A DNA stretch of 64,000 nt from Burkholderiales bacterium (lineage in GTDB: Bacteria > Pseudomonadota > Gammaproteobacteria > Burkholderiales > Thiobacteraceae): the NCBI GenBank assembly GCA_023511995.1, contig JAIMAL010000012.1, forward strand, positions 19,508-83,507. Direction: 5' to 3'. Below the pieces are notes generated by a model, which saw only the letters and a list, made by a program, of their open reading frames with translations, did no database searches and had not been told where the DNA came from. Position 1 is the first letter of the stretch. Each line of letters starts with the position of its first letter. The translations under genes and the position numbers were made by a program. Below, piece by piece: positions 32,329-44,424 of this stretch.

Positions 32329-34053
32329 ATGTCCTTCCTGAAATCCCATTTGACCGAACTTTTGTCCGACGCCGTCGCCGTGGTGGCGCCCGAGGCGCAG
32401 GTCACCCTTGAACTGCTGCCCACCCGCCAGAGTGCCCATGGCGATATCGCCTGCAACGTGGCCCTCCAGCTTGCCCGCGCCCTCAAGCGCCCGCCGCGGG
32501 AGGTGGCGCGGGACATCGTCGATGCGCTGCCCCTCTCCCCCTGGCTGGAAAAAGTGGAAATCGCCGGTGCCGGTTTCATCAATTTCTTTTTCAACCACGC
32601 CGCCAAACAGCGCATCGTGCCCTTGATCCTCAGCGAGGGCGAGGCCTTCGGCCGTGGCCGGCCCACGGGGCTCAAGGTGCAGGTGGAATTCGTCTCCGCC
32701 AATCCCACCGGGCCGTTGCACGTGGGCCATGGGCGCGGTGCGGCCTACGGGGCGTCGCTCGCCAACGTGCTGGCGGCGGCGGGACACGAGGTCACCCGCG
32801 AGTTCTACGTCAACGATGCAGGGCGGCAGATGGACATCCTTGCCCTGTCCACGTGGCTGCGCTATCTGGAGCTCAACGGCATCAACGTGCCCTTCCCCCC
32901 CAACGCCTATCAGGGCGAATACGTGCGCGACATGGCGCGCATCATCTACACGCAGCACGGGGACCGCTATGTCCACGAGCCGTGGCGGGTGCTCGATGGC
33001 GCACCCTCCGTGGAGGAGGACCCGGAGGGCCATCTCGACCAGCTCATCCTCAACGCCAAGCGGCTTCTGGGCGAAGACTACGCCTATGTGCATGACCTCG
33101 CCCTCACCGAGCAGCTCGGGGACTGCCGCAATGATCTCACCGAGTTCGGTGTGGTGTTCGACAACTGGTTTTCCGAGCGCTCCCTGTACGAAAACGGTCT
33201 GGTGGAACGGGCTGTAGGCCTCCTCGATGAGCGCGGCCACCTCTACCGCCAGGACGGCGCGCTGTGGTTCCGCTCCACCGCCTTCGGTGACGAAAAGGAC
33301 CGCGTGGTGCAGCGGGAAAACGGCCAGTACACCTATTTCGCCTCCGACATCGCCTACCACCTGAACAAATTCGAACGGGGCTTCGACCGCGTCATCGATG
33401 TCTGGGGGGCCGACCATCACGGCTACATCGCCCGCGTCAAGGGCGCCTTGAGCGCCCTGGGGCTCGATGCGGAGCGGCTCACCGTGGCGCTGGTACAGTT
33501 CGCCGTCCTCTACCGCGGCAAGGAGAAGGTGCCCATGTCCACCCGCGCCGGCGAATTCGTCACCCTGCGGGAGCTGCGCAACGAGGTGGGCAATGATGCG
33601 GCGCGGTTTTTCTACGTGCTGCGCAAGTCGGACCAGCATCTGGAATTCGACCTGGAACTCGCCAAGGCGCAGAGCAACGAAAACCCGGTCTATTACATCC
33701 AGTACGCCCACGCGCGCTGTGCCAGCGTGCTGGCGAAATGGGGCGGGGATGCGGCCATGCTGCGCGAGGTGGATGTCTCGCCGCTGGTGAAGGAGCCGGA
33801 GCTGGCACTCCTCAAGACGCTCGCGGCCTACCCCGAGATGGTGGAAACCGCCGCGCGGGAACTCGCGCCCCACCACATTGCCCATTATCTGCGCGATCTC
33901 GCCGGCGACTTCCACACCTACTACAATGCGGAACAGTTCCTGGTGGAGGAGGAATCGGTGCGCCTGGCACGCCTGGCGCTGGTGGCCGCCACCGGCCAGG
34001 TGATCCGCAATGGCCTCGCTTTGCTGGGCGTTTCCGCGCCGGAGAAAATGTGA
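32329..34053 (+). CDS. argS: Arginyl-tRNA synthetase
   Basis: A 574-aa class I synthetase charging tRNA-Arg. Residues 1-85 form the N-terminal additional domain; the HIGH-type motif is PTGPLHVGHGRGA near 125-137; the degenerate KMSKS equivalent is KVPMSTRAG near 400; the C-terminal DALR anticodon-binding helices include DFHTYYNAEQFL near 527. The chosen ATG at 32329 follows the TATAAT box and gives the family-length N-terminus (MSFLKSHLTELL). Upstream in-frame codons overlap priA's end. The SPOR gene follows 25 bases later, a conserved order in Betaproteobacteria. Confidence 0.96.
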   Translation: MSFLKSHLTELLSDAVAVVAPEAQVTLELLPTRQSAHGDIACNVALQLARALKRPPREVARDIVDALPLSPWLEKVEIAGAGFINFFFNHAAKQRIVPLILSEGEAFGRGRPTGLKVQVEFVSANPTGPLHVGHGRGAAYGASLANVLAAAGHEVTREFYVNDAGRQMDILALSTWLRYLELNGINVPFPPNAYQGEYVRDMARIIYTQHGDRYVHEPWRVLDGAPSVEEDPEGHLDQLILNAKRLLGEDYAYVHDLALTEQLGDCRNDLTEFGVVFDNWFSERSLYENGLVERAVGLLDERGHLYRQDGALWFRSTAFGDEKDRVVQRENGQYTYFASDIAYHLNKFERGFDRVIDVWGADHHGYIARVKGALSALGLDAERLTVALVQFAVLYRGKEKVPMSTRAGEFVTLRELRNEVGNDAARFFYVLRKSDQHLEFDLELAKAQSNENPVYYIQYAHARCASVLAKWGGDAAMLREVDVSPLVKEPELALLKTLAAYPEMVETAARELAPHHIAHYLRDLAGDFHTYYNAEQFLVEEESVRLARLALVAATGQVIRNGLALLGVSAPEKM

Positions 34054-34078
34054 CCCCGCCTTTGACCCGAATCAGCCC

Positions 34079-34630
34079 ATGAGCAAGGACTACAAACCCC
34101 GCACCGCCCCCCGTTCGCCGGCTGGCAATCCCATGCTCACCGGCATCCTCATCGGCATCATCATCGGCCTTGCCGCCGCCATCGCCGTGGCCTGGTATGT
34201 GCCTTCGCTCACCCGGGGTCTGCGCCAGCCGGAACCGCCGCCCGCGCCCAAGGAGGCCGCAGAAAAGCCGCCCAGCCCGCCTGCCGCCGGCGCGGAAGCG
34301 AAGAAGCCCCGCTTCGATTTCTACAACATCCTGCCCGGCACGGAGGAGGCGGTACCGGATCGCGCCATCAAGGAACCCGCCGCCGGCAGCAAAGAGCAGT
34401 TCTTCCTCCAGGCAGGAGCCTTCCAGAACCAGGCCGATGCCGACAACCTGAAAGCCCAGCTCGCCCTGATGGGCGTGGAAGCCACCGTGCAGAGCGCAAG
34501 CCTGGGGGACAAGGGGGTGTGGCACCGGGTGCGCATCGGGCCTTTCGCCAGTGTGGACGAAATGTCCCGGGTGCGGGCAACCCTGGCGCAGAACGGCATC
34601 CAGGCAACGCTGATCAAAGTCAAGGAATAG
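34079..34630 (+). CDS. SPOR-domain cell-division protein (FtsN-like)
   Basis: A 183-aa bitopic inner-membrane protein. A short cytoplasmic Lys/Arg/Pro segment precedes one helix at about 19-40 (MLTGILIGIIIGLAAAIAVA); a Pro/Ala-rich periplasmic linker leads to a C-terminal SPOR domain (about 108-183, FFLQAGAFQNQADADNLKAQ) that binds glycan strands lacking stem peptides at the division septum. It likely acts as FtsN or a paralogue, activating septal peptidoglycan synthesis. It sits between argS and dsbA. Confidence 0.9.
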   Translation: MSKDYKPRTAPRSPAGNPMLTGILIGIIIGLAAAIAVAWYVPSLTRGLRQPEPPPAPKEAAEKPPSPPAAGAEAKKPRFDFYNILPGTEEAVPDRAIKEPAAGSKEQFFLQAGAFQNQADADNLKAQLALMGVEATVQSASLGDKGVWHRVRIGPFASVDEMSRVRATLAQNGIQATLIKVKE

Positions 34631-34639
34631 GGATCTTCC

Positions 34640-35293
34640 ATGCCGACACGCCGCCGCTTCCTGGGCCTTGCCGCCGCCACCCTGGCGCTTTCACCCTTCG
34701 CCTTGTCCCGCGCCGCCCTGGTCGCGGGCCGCGACTATGCGCTGGTGGAATTTCCCCAGCCCACCCTCGATCCGAAGCGGGTGGAGGTGCTGGAGCTCTT
34801 CTTTTACGGCTGCCCCCATTGTTTCGAGTTGGAGCCGCTGCTCACCAAATGGCTGAAGACCCTGCCGCGGCATGCCTATTTCCGCCGCATGCCGGCGGTC
34901 TTTCACGACGGCTGGGTGCCCCTGGCCAAGGCCTACTATGCGCTGGAAGCGCTGGGGCTTGTGGACAAACTCCATGCTGCGATCTTCGATGCCATCCACC
35001 TCCAGGGGGCAAACCTCAACAAGCGGGAGAATCTGCTGCGCTTCATCGCCGCGCAGGGTGTGGATGCGGCCCGCTTCGGCGCCGCCTACGACTCCTTTGC
35101 CGTGCAGACCAAGGTCCAGCAGGCGAGGGAGCTCACCAGCGCCTATGGCATCCAGGGTGTACCCTCGATGATCGTCGATGGCCGTTACCGCACCTCGAGC
35201 AGCCAGACCGGAGGCCACGAAAGACTCTTCCCCGTGCTGGACGAGCTCATCGCCCTGGCCTGGCGGGAGCGGTCGGGCAAACGCGCTTCCTGA
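34640..35293 (+). CDS. dsbA: Thiol:disulfide interchange protein DsbA
   Basis: A 217-aa periplasmic oxidase that introduces disulfides into exported proteins. The active site is Cys58-Pro-His-Cys61 in FFYGCPHCFELEP and the cis-proline loop is QGVPSMIVDG near 173. The signal sequence MPTRRRFLGLAAATLALSP has the twin-arginine pattern T-R-R-x-F-L, so it may use the Tat pathway rather than Sec. It begins 9 bases after the SPOR gene stop. DsbB, which reoxidises it, is not in the window. Confidence 0.95.
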   Translation: MPTRRRFLGLAAATLALSPFALSRAALVAGRDYALVEFPQPTLDPKRVEVLELFFYGCPHCFELEPLLTKWLKTLPRHAYFRRMPAVFHDGWVPLAKAYYALEALGLVDKLHAAIFDAIHLQGANLNKRENLLRFIAAQGVDAARFGAAYDSFAVQTKVQQARELTSAYGIQGVPSMIVDGRYRTSSSQTGGHERLFPVLDELIALAWRERSGKRAS

Positions 35294-35303
35294 GGCCAAG
35301 CCC

Positions 35304-35954
35304 ATGACCATCCGCGTCATTCTCGTGGACGATCACCCCCTCTTCCGTAAGGGCCTGGAGCATCTCGTCGCCAACGAGCCGGGTCTTGCCCTGGTCGGCC
35401 AGTTTGCCAGCGTCGAGGAAACGCGGGCGTGGCTGAAGGCGGGGGGAACCGCCGACGTCGCCCTCCTCGACCGGCGACTGCCGGGGGAGGAGGGCCTGTC
35501 CCTGGTGCCGGACCTCAAACAGGCCAACATCCGGGTGGTCATGCTCACCATCGCCGATGCGGAGTATGAAATCCGCGATGCCATCGAGCGCGGGGTGGAC
35601 GGCTACATCCTCAAGTCCAGCGAGCCGGAGCAGATCCTGCAGGCCATCCGCTCCGTCCATGCGGGCAACAGCATGCTGCCCGCCGAGATCATGCAGAAAA
35701 TGGCACGGGGGGAGCTCGCCGGCAGCCCCTTTGACAAGCTCTCCCCACGGGAGCTGGAAATCGTCGCCCACGTCGCCCGGGGCATGAGCAACCGCGCCAT
35801 CGGCCAGGCCCTGAATCTTTCCGAGAACACCGTGCGCAACCACCTGCGCAACATCCTCGATAAGCTCAAGCTGGCCAACCGGGTGCAGGTGGCCACCCTG
35901 GCCCTGGAATTGGGTCTCGTCCGGCGGGCGGAAGGCGACGCGAAGAAGTCCTGA
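35304..35954 (+). CDS. NarL/FixJ-family response regulator (orphan)
   Basis: A 216-aa two-domain regulator. The receiver (1-120) has Asp9-Asp10 (ILVDDHPLF), phosphoacceptor Asp56 (VALLDRRLP) and Lys104 (YILKSSEP). The LuxR-type helix-turn-helix (about 145-208) contains LSPRELEIVAHVARGMSNRA and LSENTVRNHLRNILDKL. It should bind DNA as a dimer when phosphorylated. No histidine kinase gene is adjacent; it follows dsbA after 10 bases and is probably read through from the argS operon. Targets unknown. Confidence 0.92.
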   Translation: MTIRVILVDDHPLFRKGLEHLVANEPGLALVGQFASVEETRAWLKAGGTADVALLDRRLPGEEGLSLVPDLKQANIRVVMLTIADAEYEIRDAIERGVDGYILKSSEPEQILQAIRSVHAGNSMLPAEIMQKMARGELAGSPFDKLSPRELEIVAHVARGMSNRAIGQALNLSENTVRNHLRNILDKLKLANRVQVATLALELGLVRRAEGDAKKS

Positions 35955-35976
35955 GCACGGGTTGGTCGAAAAGGAC

Positions 35977-36004
35977 TAGACATTCCTGGTCTGTGTGTTA
36001 TAGT
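35977..36004 (+). promoter_or_regulatory. Sigma-70 promoter upstream of the acetolactate synthase leader
   Basis: TAGACA (35977-35982) and TATAGT (35999-36004) with a 16-base spacer. The start would be near 36011, just before the short leader ORF and terminator. Confidence 0.55.
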
Positions 36005-36019
36005 GAAAGGGCAAGTGTG

Positions 36020-36103
36020 ATGCTTGTTTCTGTTCAACTAGTGCTGTTCGGCCCCGAGACCCCTCGGGGCTTTTTTTTGCCCGCCGGGGAGGCGCTGTCA
36101 TGA
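36020..36103 (+). CDS. Candidate 27-aa leader peptide of the acetolactate synthase gene
   Basis: This ATG follows AAAGGG by 9 bases. The first ten residues, MLVSVQLVLF, contain three Leu and three Val, and the reading frame runs straight through the intrinsic terminator hairpin (CCC-GAG-ACC-CCT-CGG codons). Its TGA overlaps the acetolactate synthase ATG as ATGA, allowing translational coupling. Branched-chain-rich leader peptides overlapping or preceding a terminator are the hallmark of attenuation in ilv operons. Alternatively it is a chance ORF in a short RNA. No convincing antiterminator hairpin was found by eye. Confidence 0.35.
   Translation: MLVSVQLVLFGPETPRGFFLPAGEALS
36051..36078 (+). 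terminator. Rho-independent terminator / attenuator
   Basis: An 8-bp perfect stem (GCCCCGAG pairing with CTCGGGGC), a 4-base loop and a run of eight T residues. It lies 40 bases after the predicted transcription start and 21 bases before the acetolactate synthase ATG. It may end the argS-dsbA-regulator transcript, make a short RNA of about 68 bases from the local promoter, or attenuate the downstream gene. Confidence 0.9.
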
Positions 36104-37734
36104 AGGCCGCCGAGCTTTTCGTCCGGTGTCTTGAAGCCGAAGGCGTGCGCTTCATCTACGGCGTGCCGGGGGAGGAAAACCTGGACATCATGGATGCCCT
36201 GCTCGATTCCTCCATCCGTTTCATCACCACCCGCCACGAACAGGGCGCAGCCTTCATGGCCGATGTGGAGGGACGCCTCACCGGGCGCGCCGGGGTGTGT
36301 CTCGCCACCCTCGGCCCTGGCGCCACCAATCTGGTCACCGGCGTGGCCGACGCCAACCTGGATCACGCCCCGCTGGTGGCCATCGCCGGCCAGGCCGCCA
36401 CCAACCGCCTGCACAAGGAATCCCACCAGGTGCTGGACCTCACCAACCTCTTCCAGCCCATCACCAAATACGCCACGCAGATTCTCAATCCGGAGATCAT
36501 CCCGGAAGTGGTGCGCAAGGCCTTCAAGACCGCCCAAAGCCCAAAACAGGGGGCCTGTTTCATCGAGTTTCCGGAGAACATCGCGCGCATGGCGGACGTG
36601 CAGGCACGGCCCCTCAAGCCCGTGCCGGTGACCATCCCCCACCCCTCGCCGGAGCGGGTCGCGGCGGTGGCAGAGATCATCAGCGAGGCGGAATTCCCCC
36701 TGATCCTGGCCGGCAACGGCCTGGTGCGCGCGGGCTGCTGCGATGCGCTGGTGGCCTTCGCCGAGAAGCTCAACATCCCCGTGGCCACCACCTTCATGGC
36801 CAAGGGGGCCATTCCCGACACCCACCCCCTTTCCCTGGGCACCGTGGGGCTGCAGGCCCACGACTATGTGTCCTGCGGCTTCGATCGGGCGGACGTGATC
36901 ATCTGCGTGGGTTACGACCTGGTGGAATACCCGCCGCGGCTTTGGCACCGCTCGGGGGATCGCAAAATCATCCACATCGACACCCACCCCGCCGAGGTGG
37001 ATGCCTTCTACCCGGTAACCGACGGCGCCCTGGGGGATTTCCGCGTCACCCTGGCCGAGGTCGCGGGACGCGCCCGCCCCCACCACGGCCATCTGCACGA
37101 GCGGCTGCACGAGGCCATCCTGCGCGAGCTGCACGCGGAGGACGACGACCTCGCCTTCCCCCTCAAGCCCCAGCGCATCGTCGCCGACCTGCGCCGCGCC
37201 CTGGCTCGTGATGACATCGTCATTTGCGATGTGGGGGCACACAAAATGTGGATGGCGCGCATGTATCCCTGCGAGCGGCCCAACACCTGCATCATTTCCA
37301 ATGGCTTTGCCAGCATGGGCATCGCCGTGCCGGGGGCGGTGGCGGCGAAACTCAATTTCCCCCGGCAAAAGGTGGTGGCGGTCACCGGTGATGGCGGCTT
37401 CCTCATGAATTGCCAGGAAATCGAAACCGCCGTGCGTCTCGCGCTGCCCCTGGTGATCCTCGTCTGGAATGACGCCTCCTACGGGCTCATCGAATGGAAG
37501 CAGCAGATCCAGTTCGGGCGCACCGCTCACGTGAAATTCACCAATCCGGATTTCGTGCGCCTTGCCGACGCCTTCGGCGCCAGGGGCTATCGCATCCGCC
37601 ACACCGAGGAACTGCTGCCCACCCTGCGGGAGGCGCTTGCCCTCGATACCGTGGCCATCATCGACTGTCCGGTGGATTACCGAGAGAACCTGCGCCTTAC
37701 CCAGAAACTGGGGGAGATGGTCTGCCCCATCTGA
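36100..37734 (+). CDS. Acetolactate synthase large subunit (AlsS/IlvB-like)
   Basis: A 544-aa thiamine-diphosphate enzyme condensing two pyruvates to acetolactate. The N-terminus MKAAELFVRCLEAEGV and YGVPGEEN open the PYR domain, with the activating Glu47 in TRHEQGAAFMAD. The TPP-binding motif begins VTGDGGFLMNCQE near 428 and continues with a conserved WND. Overall it resembles the catabolic AlsS-type large subunits more than the FAD-dependent IlvB. No small regulatory subunit (ilvN/ilvH) is adjacent. A GGGGAGG site lies 7 bases before the ATG. Its expression may be attenuated by the upstream leader. Confidence 0.9.
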   Translation: MKAAELFVRCLEAEGVRFIYGVPGEENLDIMDALLDSSIRFITTRHEQGAAFMADVEGRLTGRAGVCLATLGPGATNLVTGVADANLDHAPLVAIAGQAATNRLHKESHQVLDLTNLFQPITKYATQILNPEIIPEVVRKAFKTAQSPKQGACFIEFPENIARMADVQARPLKPVPVTIPHPSPERVAAVAEIISEAEFPLILAGNGLVRAGCCDALVAFAEKLNIPVATTFMAKGAIPDTHPLSLGTVGLQAHDYVSCGFDRADVIICVGYDLVEYPPRLWHRSGDRKIIHIDTHPAEVDAFYPVTDGALGDFRVTLAEVAGRARPHHGHLHERLHEAILRELHAEDDDLAFPLKPQRIVADLRRALARDDIVICDVGAHKMWMARMYPCERPNTCIISNGFASMGIAVPGAVAAKLNFPRQKVVAVTGDGGFLMNCQEIETAVRLALPLVILVWNDASYGLIEWKQQIQFGRTAHVKFTNPDFVRLADAFGARGYRIRHTEELLPTLREALALDTVAIIDCPVDYRENLRLTQKLGEMVCPI

Positions 37735-37746
37735 GGCTGCCGTCCC

Positions 37747-38511
37747 TCAGGTGAAGAACCCCTTGTCCAAGAGCTCCAGCGCAAGGCGCATGTAGTCCCG
37801 CGCCCCGGGGCTTGCCGGGGCGAAGGCCAGCACGTCCTTGCCCACCGTGGGGCTGGCGGCAAGGGCCACGTTCTCCGCGATGCGGGTATCACACAGTTCC
37901 TCGCCGAAGCGCTCTTGCAGCTTGTCGTAAATCTCGAAGGCAAGCTTGCGGCGGGCATCGAAGCGGGTAAGTACGATGCGTTTGGCGATGCGGCGGTTGA
38001 GGGGCCCCTCCAGCGCGCGCAAGGCGAGATCCAGTCGGTGCACGCCCTGCAGGGAGAGGAAATCGGCGGAAACCGGCACCAGCACGCGGTCGGCGGCGAG
38101 GATGGCGTTGAGGGAGAGCACCCCCAGCATGGGACAGCAGTCGATGAGGATGGGGGCACCCTCCCCCGCCAGGGTTTCGCCAAGACCCTGTTGCAGGCGG
38201 CGGGCCGCCGCCGCGCTGCGCCCATGCAGGGCCTCGATCTTGGCGAGCTCCATGTGCGCGGGAATGAGGCGCACGCCGTTGGGCATTTCCCGCACCAGGG
38301 CGGCAAGGGGTTTTTCCTCGCGGAAAAAAGCCGCCACCGAATCATGCGCCGCCACCCCATTGAGGCCCAGGGCAAGGGTGAGATGGGCTTGGGGATCGAG
38401 ATCGATGGCGATGGGGTCCTTGCCCATGCGGGCAAGCGCCGCGGCCACGTTCAGGGTGGTGGTGGTCTTGCCCACCCCCCCTTTCTGATTGAACACGGCG
38501 ATGACCGCCAA
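37747..38511 (-). CDS. ParA-family ATPase (orphan)
   Basis: A 254-aa deviant-Walker ATPase. The P-loop KGGVGKTTTT lies at 10-19, Walker A' is IAIDLDPQAH near 34 and Walker B PILIDCCPML near 121. It differs from the chromosomal ParA at 51 kb and has no ParB next to it. Orphan ParAs position other cargo such as chemotaxis arrays, carboxysomes or plasmid-like elements. It is convergent with the acetolactate synthase gene, 12 bases apart, and lies downstream of the H-NS-like gene. Cargo unknown. Confidence 0.9.
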   Translation of the reverse strand: MAVIAVFNQKGGVGKTTTTLNVAAALARMGKDPIAIDLDPQAHLTLALGLNGVAAHDSVAAFFREEKPLAALVREMPNGVRLIPAHMELAKIEALHGRSAAAARRLQQGLGETLAGEGAPILIDCCPMLGVLSLNAILAADRVLVPVSADFLSLQGVHRLDLALRALEGPLNRRIAKRIVLTRFDARRKLAFEIYDKLQERFGEELCDTRIAENVALAASPTVGKDVLAFAPASPGARDYMRLALELLDKGFFT

Positions 38512-38599
38512 ACCCCACTCCTAAACCAGGAGAAACGCCAAAGCCGCGGCGCCGCCTTCCCCTTTTGCCGGACGGCTCACCAGAAAAGGGGCCGGAAAT

Positions 38600-38935
38600 T
38601 CAGGCCTTGAGGGCGTCCAGGGAATTGCCCGCGGCAAGCCAATCCTGCACCCATTTCGGCTTGCGGCCGCGGCCGCTCCAGGTGCGTTTCGGATCCTGGG
38701 GATCGCGGTATTTGACCACCGTCTTGCCCCGCGCCGGGCGGCGGCGCACCACCCGCGCTTTGCGCCTGCCGCCTGCGCCCAGCAATTCCTCGAGCTGGAA
38801 ACCCCGCGCCTGGGCAATGGCCTGCAATTCCTTGAGCGCTTTTTTCTTTTCCGTCACCGCCCGCCGGGCAATTTCCTTTTCCACCCGGGTTTTTAGGGAT
38901 TTCAATTCCTTCAGGGAAAGTGTTTTCAAATCCAT
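38600..38935 (-). CDS. H-NS family nucleoid-associated protein
   Basis: A 111-aa DNA-binding protein. The N-terminal half is a charged coiled-coil (LKTLSLKELKSLKTRVEKEI) for oligomerisation; a basic linker (RRKARVVRRRPARGK) follows; the C-terminal domain has KYRDPQDPKRTWSGRGRKP, the conserved H-NS AT-hook-like core, and ends PKWVQDWLAAGNSLDALKA. It should bind curved AT-rich DNA and silence genes. The ATG at 38935 follows AAAGGAG by 6 bases; a longer frame upstream lacks homology. TACAAT at 38995-38990 on the minus strand is a possible -10 box. Confidence 0.92.
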   Translation of the reverse strand: MDLKTLSLKELKSLKTRVEKEIARRAVTEKKKALKELQAIAQARGFQLEELLGAGGRRKARVVRRRPARGKTVVKYRDPQDPKRTWSGRGRKPKWVQDWLAAGNSLDALKA

Positions 38936-39021
38936 TTTTTGCTCCTTTCGGCAAAAACGTGGCGGGCTTTTGCTTGCTTGCAAGGCGCCATTGTACCGCG
39001 CCCAACCAAGGGCTGCAGCCC

Positions 39022-40845
<1,824 letters not shown>

Positions 40846-40914
40846 GGTCAGTTTCCCCCCTGGCAAGCGGAAAAAGGGGCGGGGCCGCCTTGTGTTCTTT
40901 TCCGGGGGAGGCCT

Positions 40915-42297
40915 TCAGGCATCGGGGTTGGCTTTCTTCCGGGGCCGCTGCCAGCCGGGGATGGTGGTCTGCCTCACCCGTGACAGGGTGAGCTGGCCCG
41001 GCGGCGCATCCCGGGTGAGGGTAGTGCCGGCGCCCAGCGTGGCCCCCGCCCCCACGGTCACCGGCGCCACCAGCTGGCTGTCGGAGCCGATGAAGGCATC
41101 GTCCTCAATCACCGTGCGGTGTTTATTGGCACCATCGTAATTGCAGGTGATGGTCCCCGCGCCGATGTTCACCCGCCGGCCCACGGTGGCATCGCCCACG
41201 TAGCTCAAGTGATTCACCTTGCTGCCTTCGCCGATCTCGCTGGCCTTCACTTCGACGAAGTTGCCCACGTGGACTTCCTGAGCGAGAACCGTGCCAGGGC
41301 GGATGCGGGCGAAGGGCCCCACCCGGCAGCCGGGGCCGATGCGGGCTCCCTCGATGTGGCTAAAGGCATGAATGCGCGTGCCTTTTCCCACGGTGACCTC
41401 CTTCAGCACGCAGTGCGGCCCCACCTCGACGCCATCCTCCAGGTGGACGCGGCCTTCGAAGACGCAATTGACATCGATGACGACATCCCGACCGCAGGTG
41501 AGCTCGCCGCGCACATCGATGCGATCGAGGTCCATGATCTGGGTGCCGGTGCCGGCCAGCGCGCGGGCGTGGTTGCGTTGGTAAATGCGTTCCAGGGTGG
41601 CGAGTTCCAGCTTGCTGTTCACCCCCTGCACCTCCCATTCGTGGTGGGGATGCACGGTCACCACCGGCAGGCCCTCCGCCACCGCCATGGCGATGACATC
41701 GGTCAGGTAGTATTCGCCCTGTGCATTGGCATTGGATAGACGCCCAAGCCAGGCCTGCAGGCGCGGGGTGGGCGCCACCAGGATGCCGGTGTTGACCTCG
41801 GTGATGGCCTTCTCCCGGCTGCTCGCATCTTTCTCTTCCACGATGCGCACGACCCGTCCGGCCTCATCCCGCAGGATGCGGCCGTAGCCGGTGGGGTTCG
41901 GCAAATGGACGGTGACGAGGGCGAGGCGATCGGCACCGGCGTGCTGCAAAAGCCGCGTGAGCGTAGCCGGCGGGGTGAGGGGCACATCCCCATAGAGCAC
42001 CAGGGTGAGCCCTTCAGAGGGGAGCGCCGGCAGCGCCTGGGCGACGGCGTGGCCGGTGCCAAGTTGCTGCGCCTGCAACACCCACTGGATGTCGTCACCG
42101 GGGATGGCGGCCGGCACCGCCTCGCCGCCATGGCCATAGACCACGACAAGGCGCGCCGGCGCCAGCTGCCGCGCGGTGGCCACCACGTGCTCGAGCAAAG
42201 GTTTGCCCGCCAGACGGTGGAGGACCTTGGGCCGCTCGGAGAGCATGCGGGTGCCCTTGCCCGCGGCGAGGATGACGATGTTCAAAGGCAAAGCCAT
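40915..42297 (-). CDS. glmU: Bifunctional UDP-GlcNAc pyrophosphorylase / GlcN-1-P acetyltransferase
   Basis: A 460-aa enzyme that acetylates glucosamine-1-P and then transfers UMP to make UDP-GlcNAc. The nucleotidyltransferase domain (1-230) begins [13 protein letters not shown] with the LxxGxGxRM motif, and LVLYGDVPL near 102 holds the metal-binding Asp. The left-handed beta-helix acetyltransferase domain (about 250-445) shows repeated hexapeptides ([20 protein letters not shown]) and the catalytic region [11 protein letters not shown] near 383. A TATAAT box lies only 8 bases before the ATG. It sits between glmS and the atp operon, a common proteobacterial order. Confidence 0.98.
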   Translation of the reverse strand: MALPLNIVILAAGKGTRMLSERPKVLHRLAGKPLLEHVVATARQLAPARLVVVYGHGGEAVPAAIPGDDIQWVLQAQQLGTGHAVAQALPALPSEGLTLVLYGDVPLTPPATLTRLLQHAGADRLALVTVHLPNPTGYGRILRDEAGRVVRIVEEKDASSREKAITEVNTGILVAPTPRLQAWLGRLSNANAQGEYYLTDVIAMAVAEGLPVVTVHPHHEWEVQGVNSKLELATLERIYQRNHARALAGTGTQIMDLDRIDVRGELTCGRDVVIDVNCVFEGRVHLEDGVEVGPHCVLKEVTVGKGTRIHAFSHIEGARIGPGCRVGPFARIRPGTVLAQEVHVGNFVEVKASEIGEGSKVNHLSYVGDATVGRRVNIGAGTITCNYDGANKHRTVIEDDAFIGSDSQLVAPVTVGAGATLGAGTTLTRDAPPGQLTLSRVRQTTIPGWQRPRKKANPDA

Positions 42298-42305
42298 GCC
42301 CCGGG

Positions 42306-42311
42306 ATTATA
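42306..42311 (-). promoter_or_regulatory. TATAAT -10 box abutting the glmU start codon
   Basis: On the minus strand TATAAT ends 8 bases before the glmU ATG, so transcription would start 2-3 bases before it and the mRNA would be nearly leaderless. No good -35 is evident. glmU may also be read through from atpC. Confidence 0.35.
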
Positions 42312-42446
42312 AACCCCCAGCGATCCCGCGTCTTTGCGCTCTCTTAAGGCAGGAGGCACCTGGCAGGGGAGCCAAGGGGCTTTGCGACGATGAGGGGTAG
42401 ACGCCAAAGGCCGCCCCGCAGGCGTGGGGACGGAAAGGGGGCCGGC

Positions 42447-42869
42447 CTACTTGCGCCGGCGCAACTTCTGGATGGCCGCCAGCTGCGCCACCGCCTCGGC
42501 GAGTTCCGCCTGGGCCTTGGCGATTTCCATGGCGCCGGTGCGATTCTTCATCGCCTCTTCCGCGGCGCGCTTGGCCTCCAGGGCCTTGGCCTCGTCCAGA
42601 TCCTTGCCCCGCACCGCGGTGTCGGAGAGCACGGTGACGACGTCGGGTTGCACTTCGAGCAGCCCGCCGTTGACCCAGATCAGCTCTTCCTCTTCCTGAT
42701 CCGGCACCTTCACCCGCACGGAACCCGGTTTCAGCCGGGTGAGCAGCGGCGCATGGCGGGGATAGACGCCCAGCTCCCCCGCCTCGCCCGGCAGGATGAC
42801 ATACTCCGCTGGGCCGGAATAAAGGAGCTGCTCGGCGCTCACCACATCCACATGAATCGTCATCGCCAT
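42447..42869 (-). CDS. atpC: F1Fo ATP synthase epsilon subunit
   Basis: A 140-aa central-stalk subunit. The N-terminal beta-sandwich (about 1-88) includes [14 protein letters not shown] and [14 protein letters not shown], and the C-terminal helical hairpin (about 90-140) is Ala-rich. It links gamma to the c-ring and can inhibit ATP hydrolysis. MAMT at the N-terminus is typical of betaproteobacterial AtpC; an ATG two codons later has a better-spaced AAGG. It is the last gene of the atp operon. Confidence 0.95.
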   Translation of the reverse strand: MAMTIHVDVVSAEQLLYSGPAEYVILPGEAGELGVYPRHAPLLTRLKPGSVRVKVPDQEEEELIWVNGGLLEVQPDVVTVLSDTAVRGKDLDEAKALEAKRAAEEAMKNRTGAMEIAKAQAELAEAVAQLAAIQKLRRRK

Positions 42870-42944
42870 ACCTTGATCCCAATCTGGGGTTGCAATCCGG
42901 GTTTCCGCTGGGGGTGCGACTTCGTCACCCCCAAAGGCCGGCGC

Positions 42945-44414
<1,470 letters not shown>

Positions 44415-44424
44415 TCAATCGCTC

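Noticed and set aside
36034..37602. Long open frame on the strand opposite the acetolactate synthase gene (and many similar ones opposite other genes)
   Set aside because: High GC content opens antisense frames. The protein has no recognisable motif, and the sense strand encodes a clear enzyme.
40846..40914. glmS ribozyme or terminator between glmU and glmS
   Set aside because: The gap is only 69 bases, too short for the ribozyme, and the only hairpin (GGCGG/CCGCC followed by a T-run) has an impossibly small loop or a 4-bp stem.
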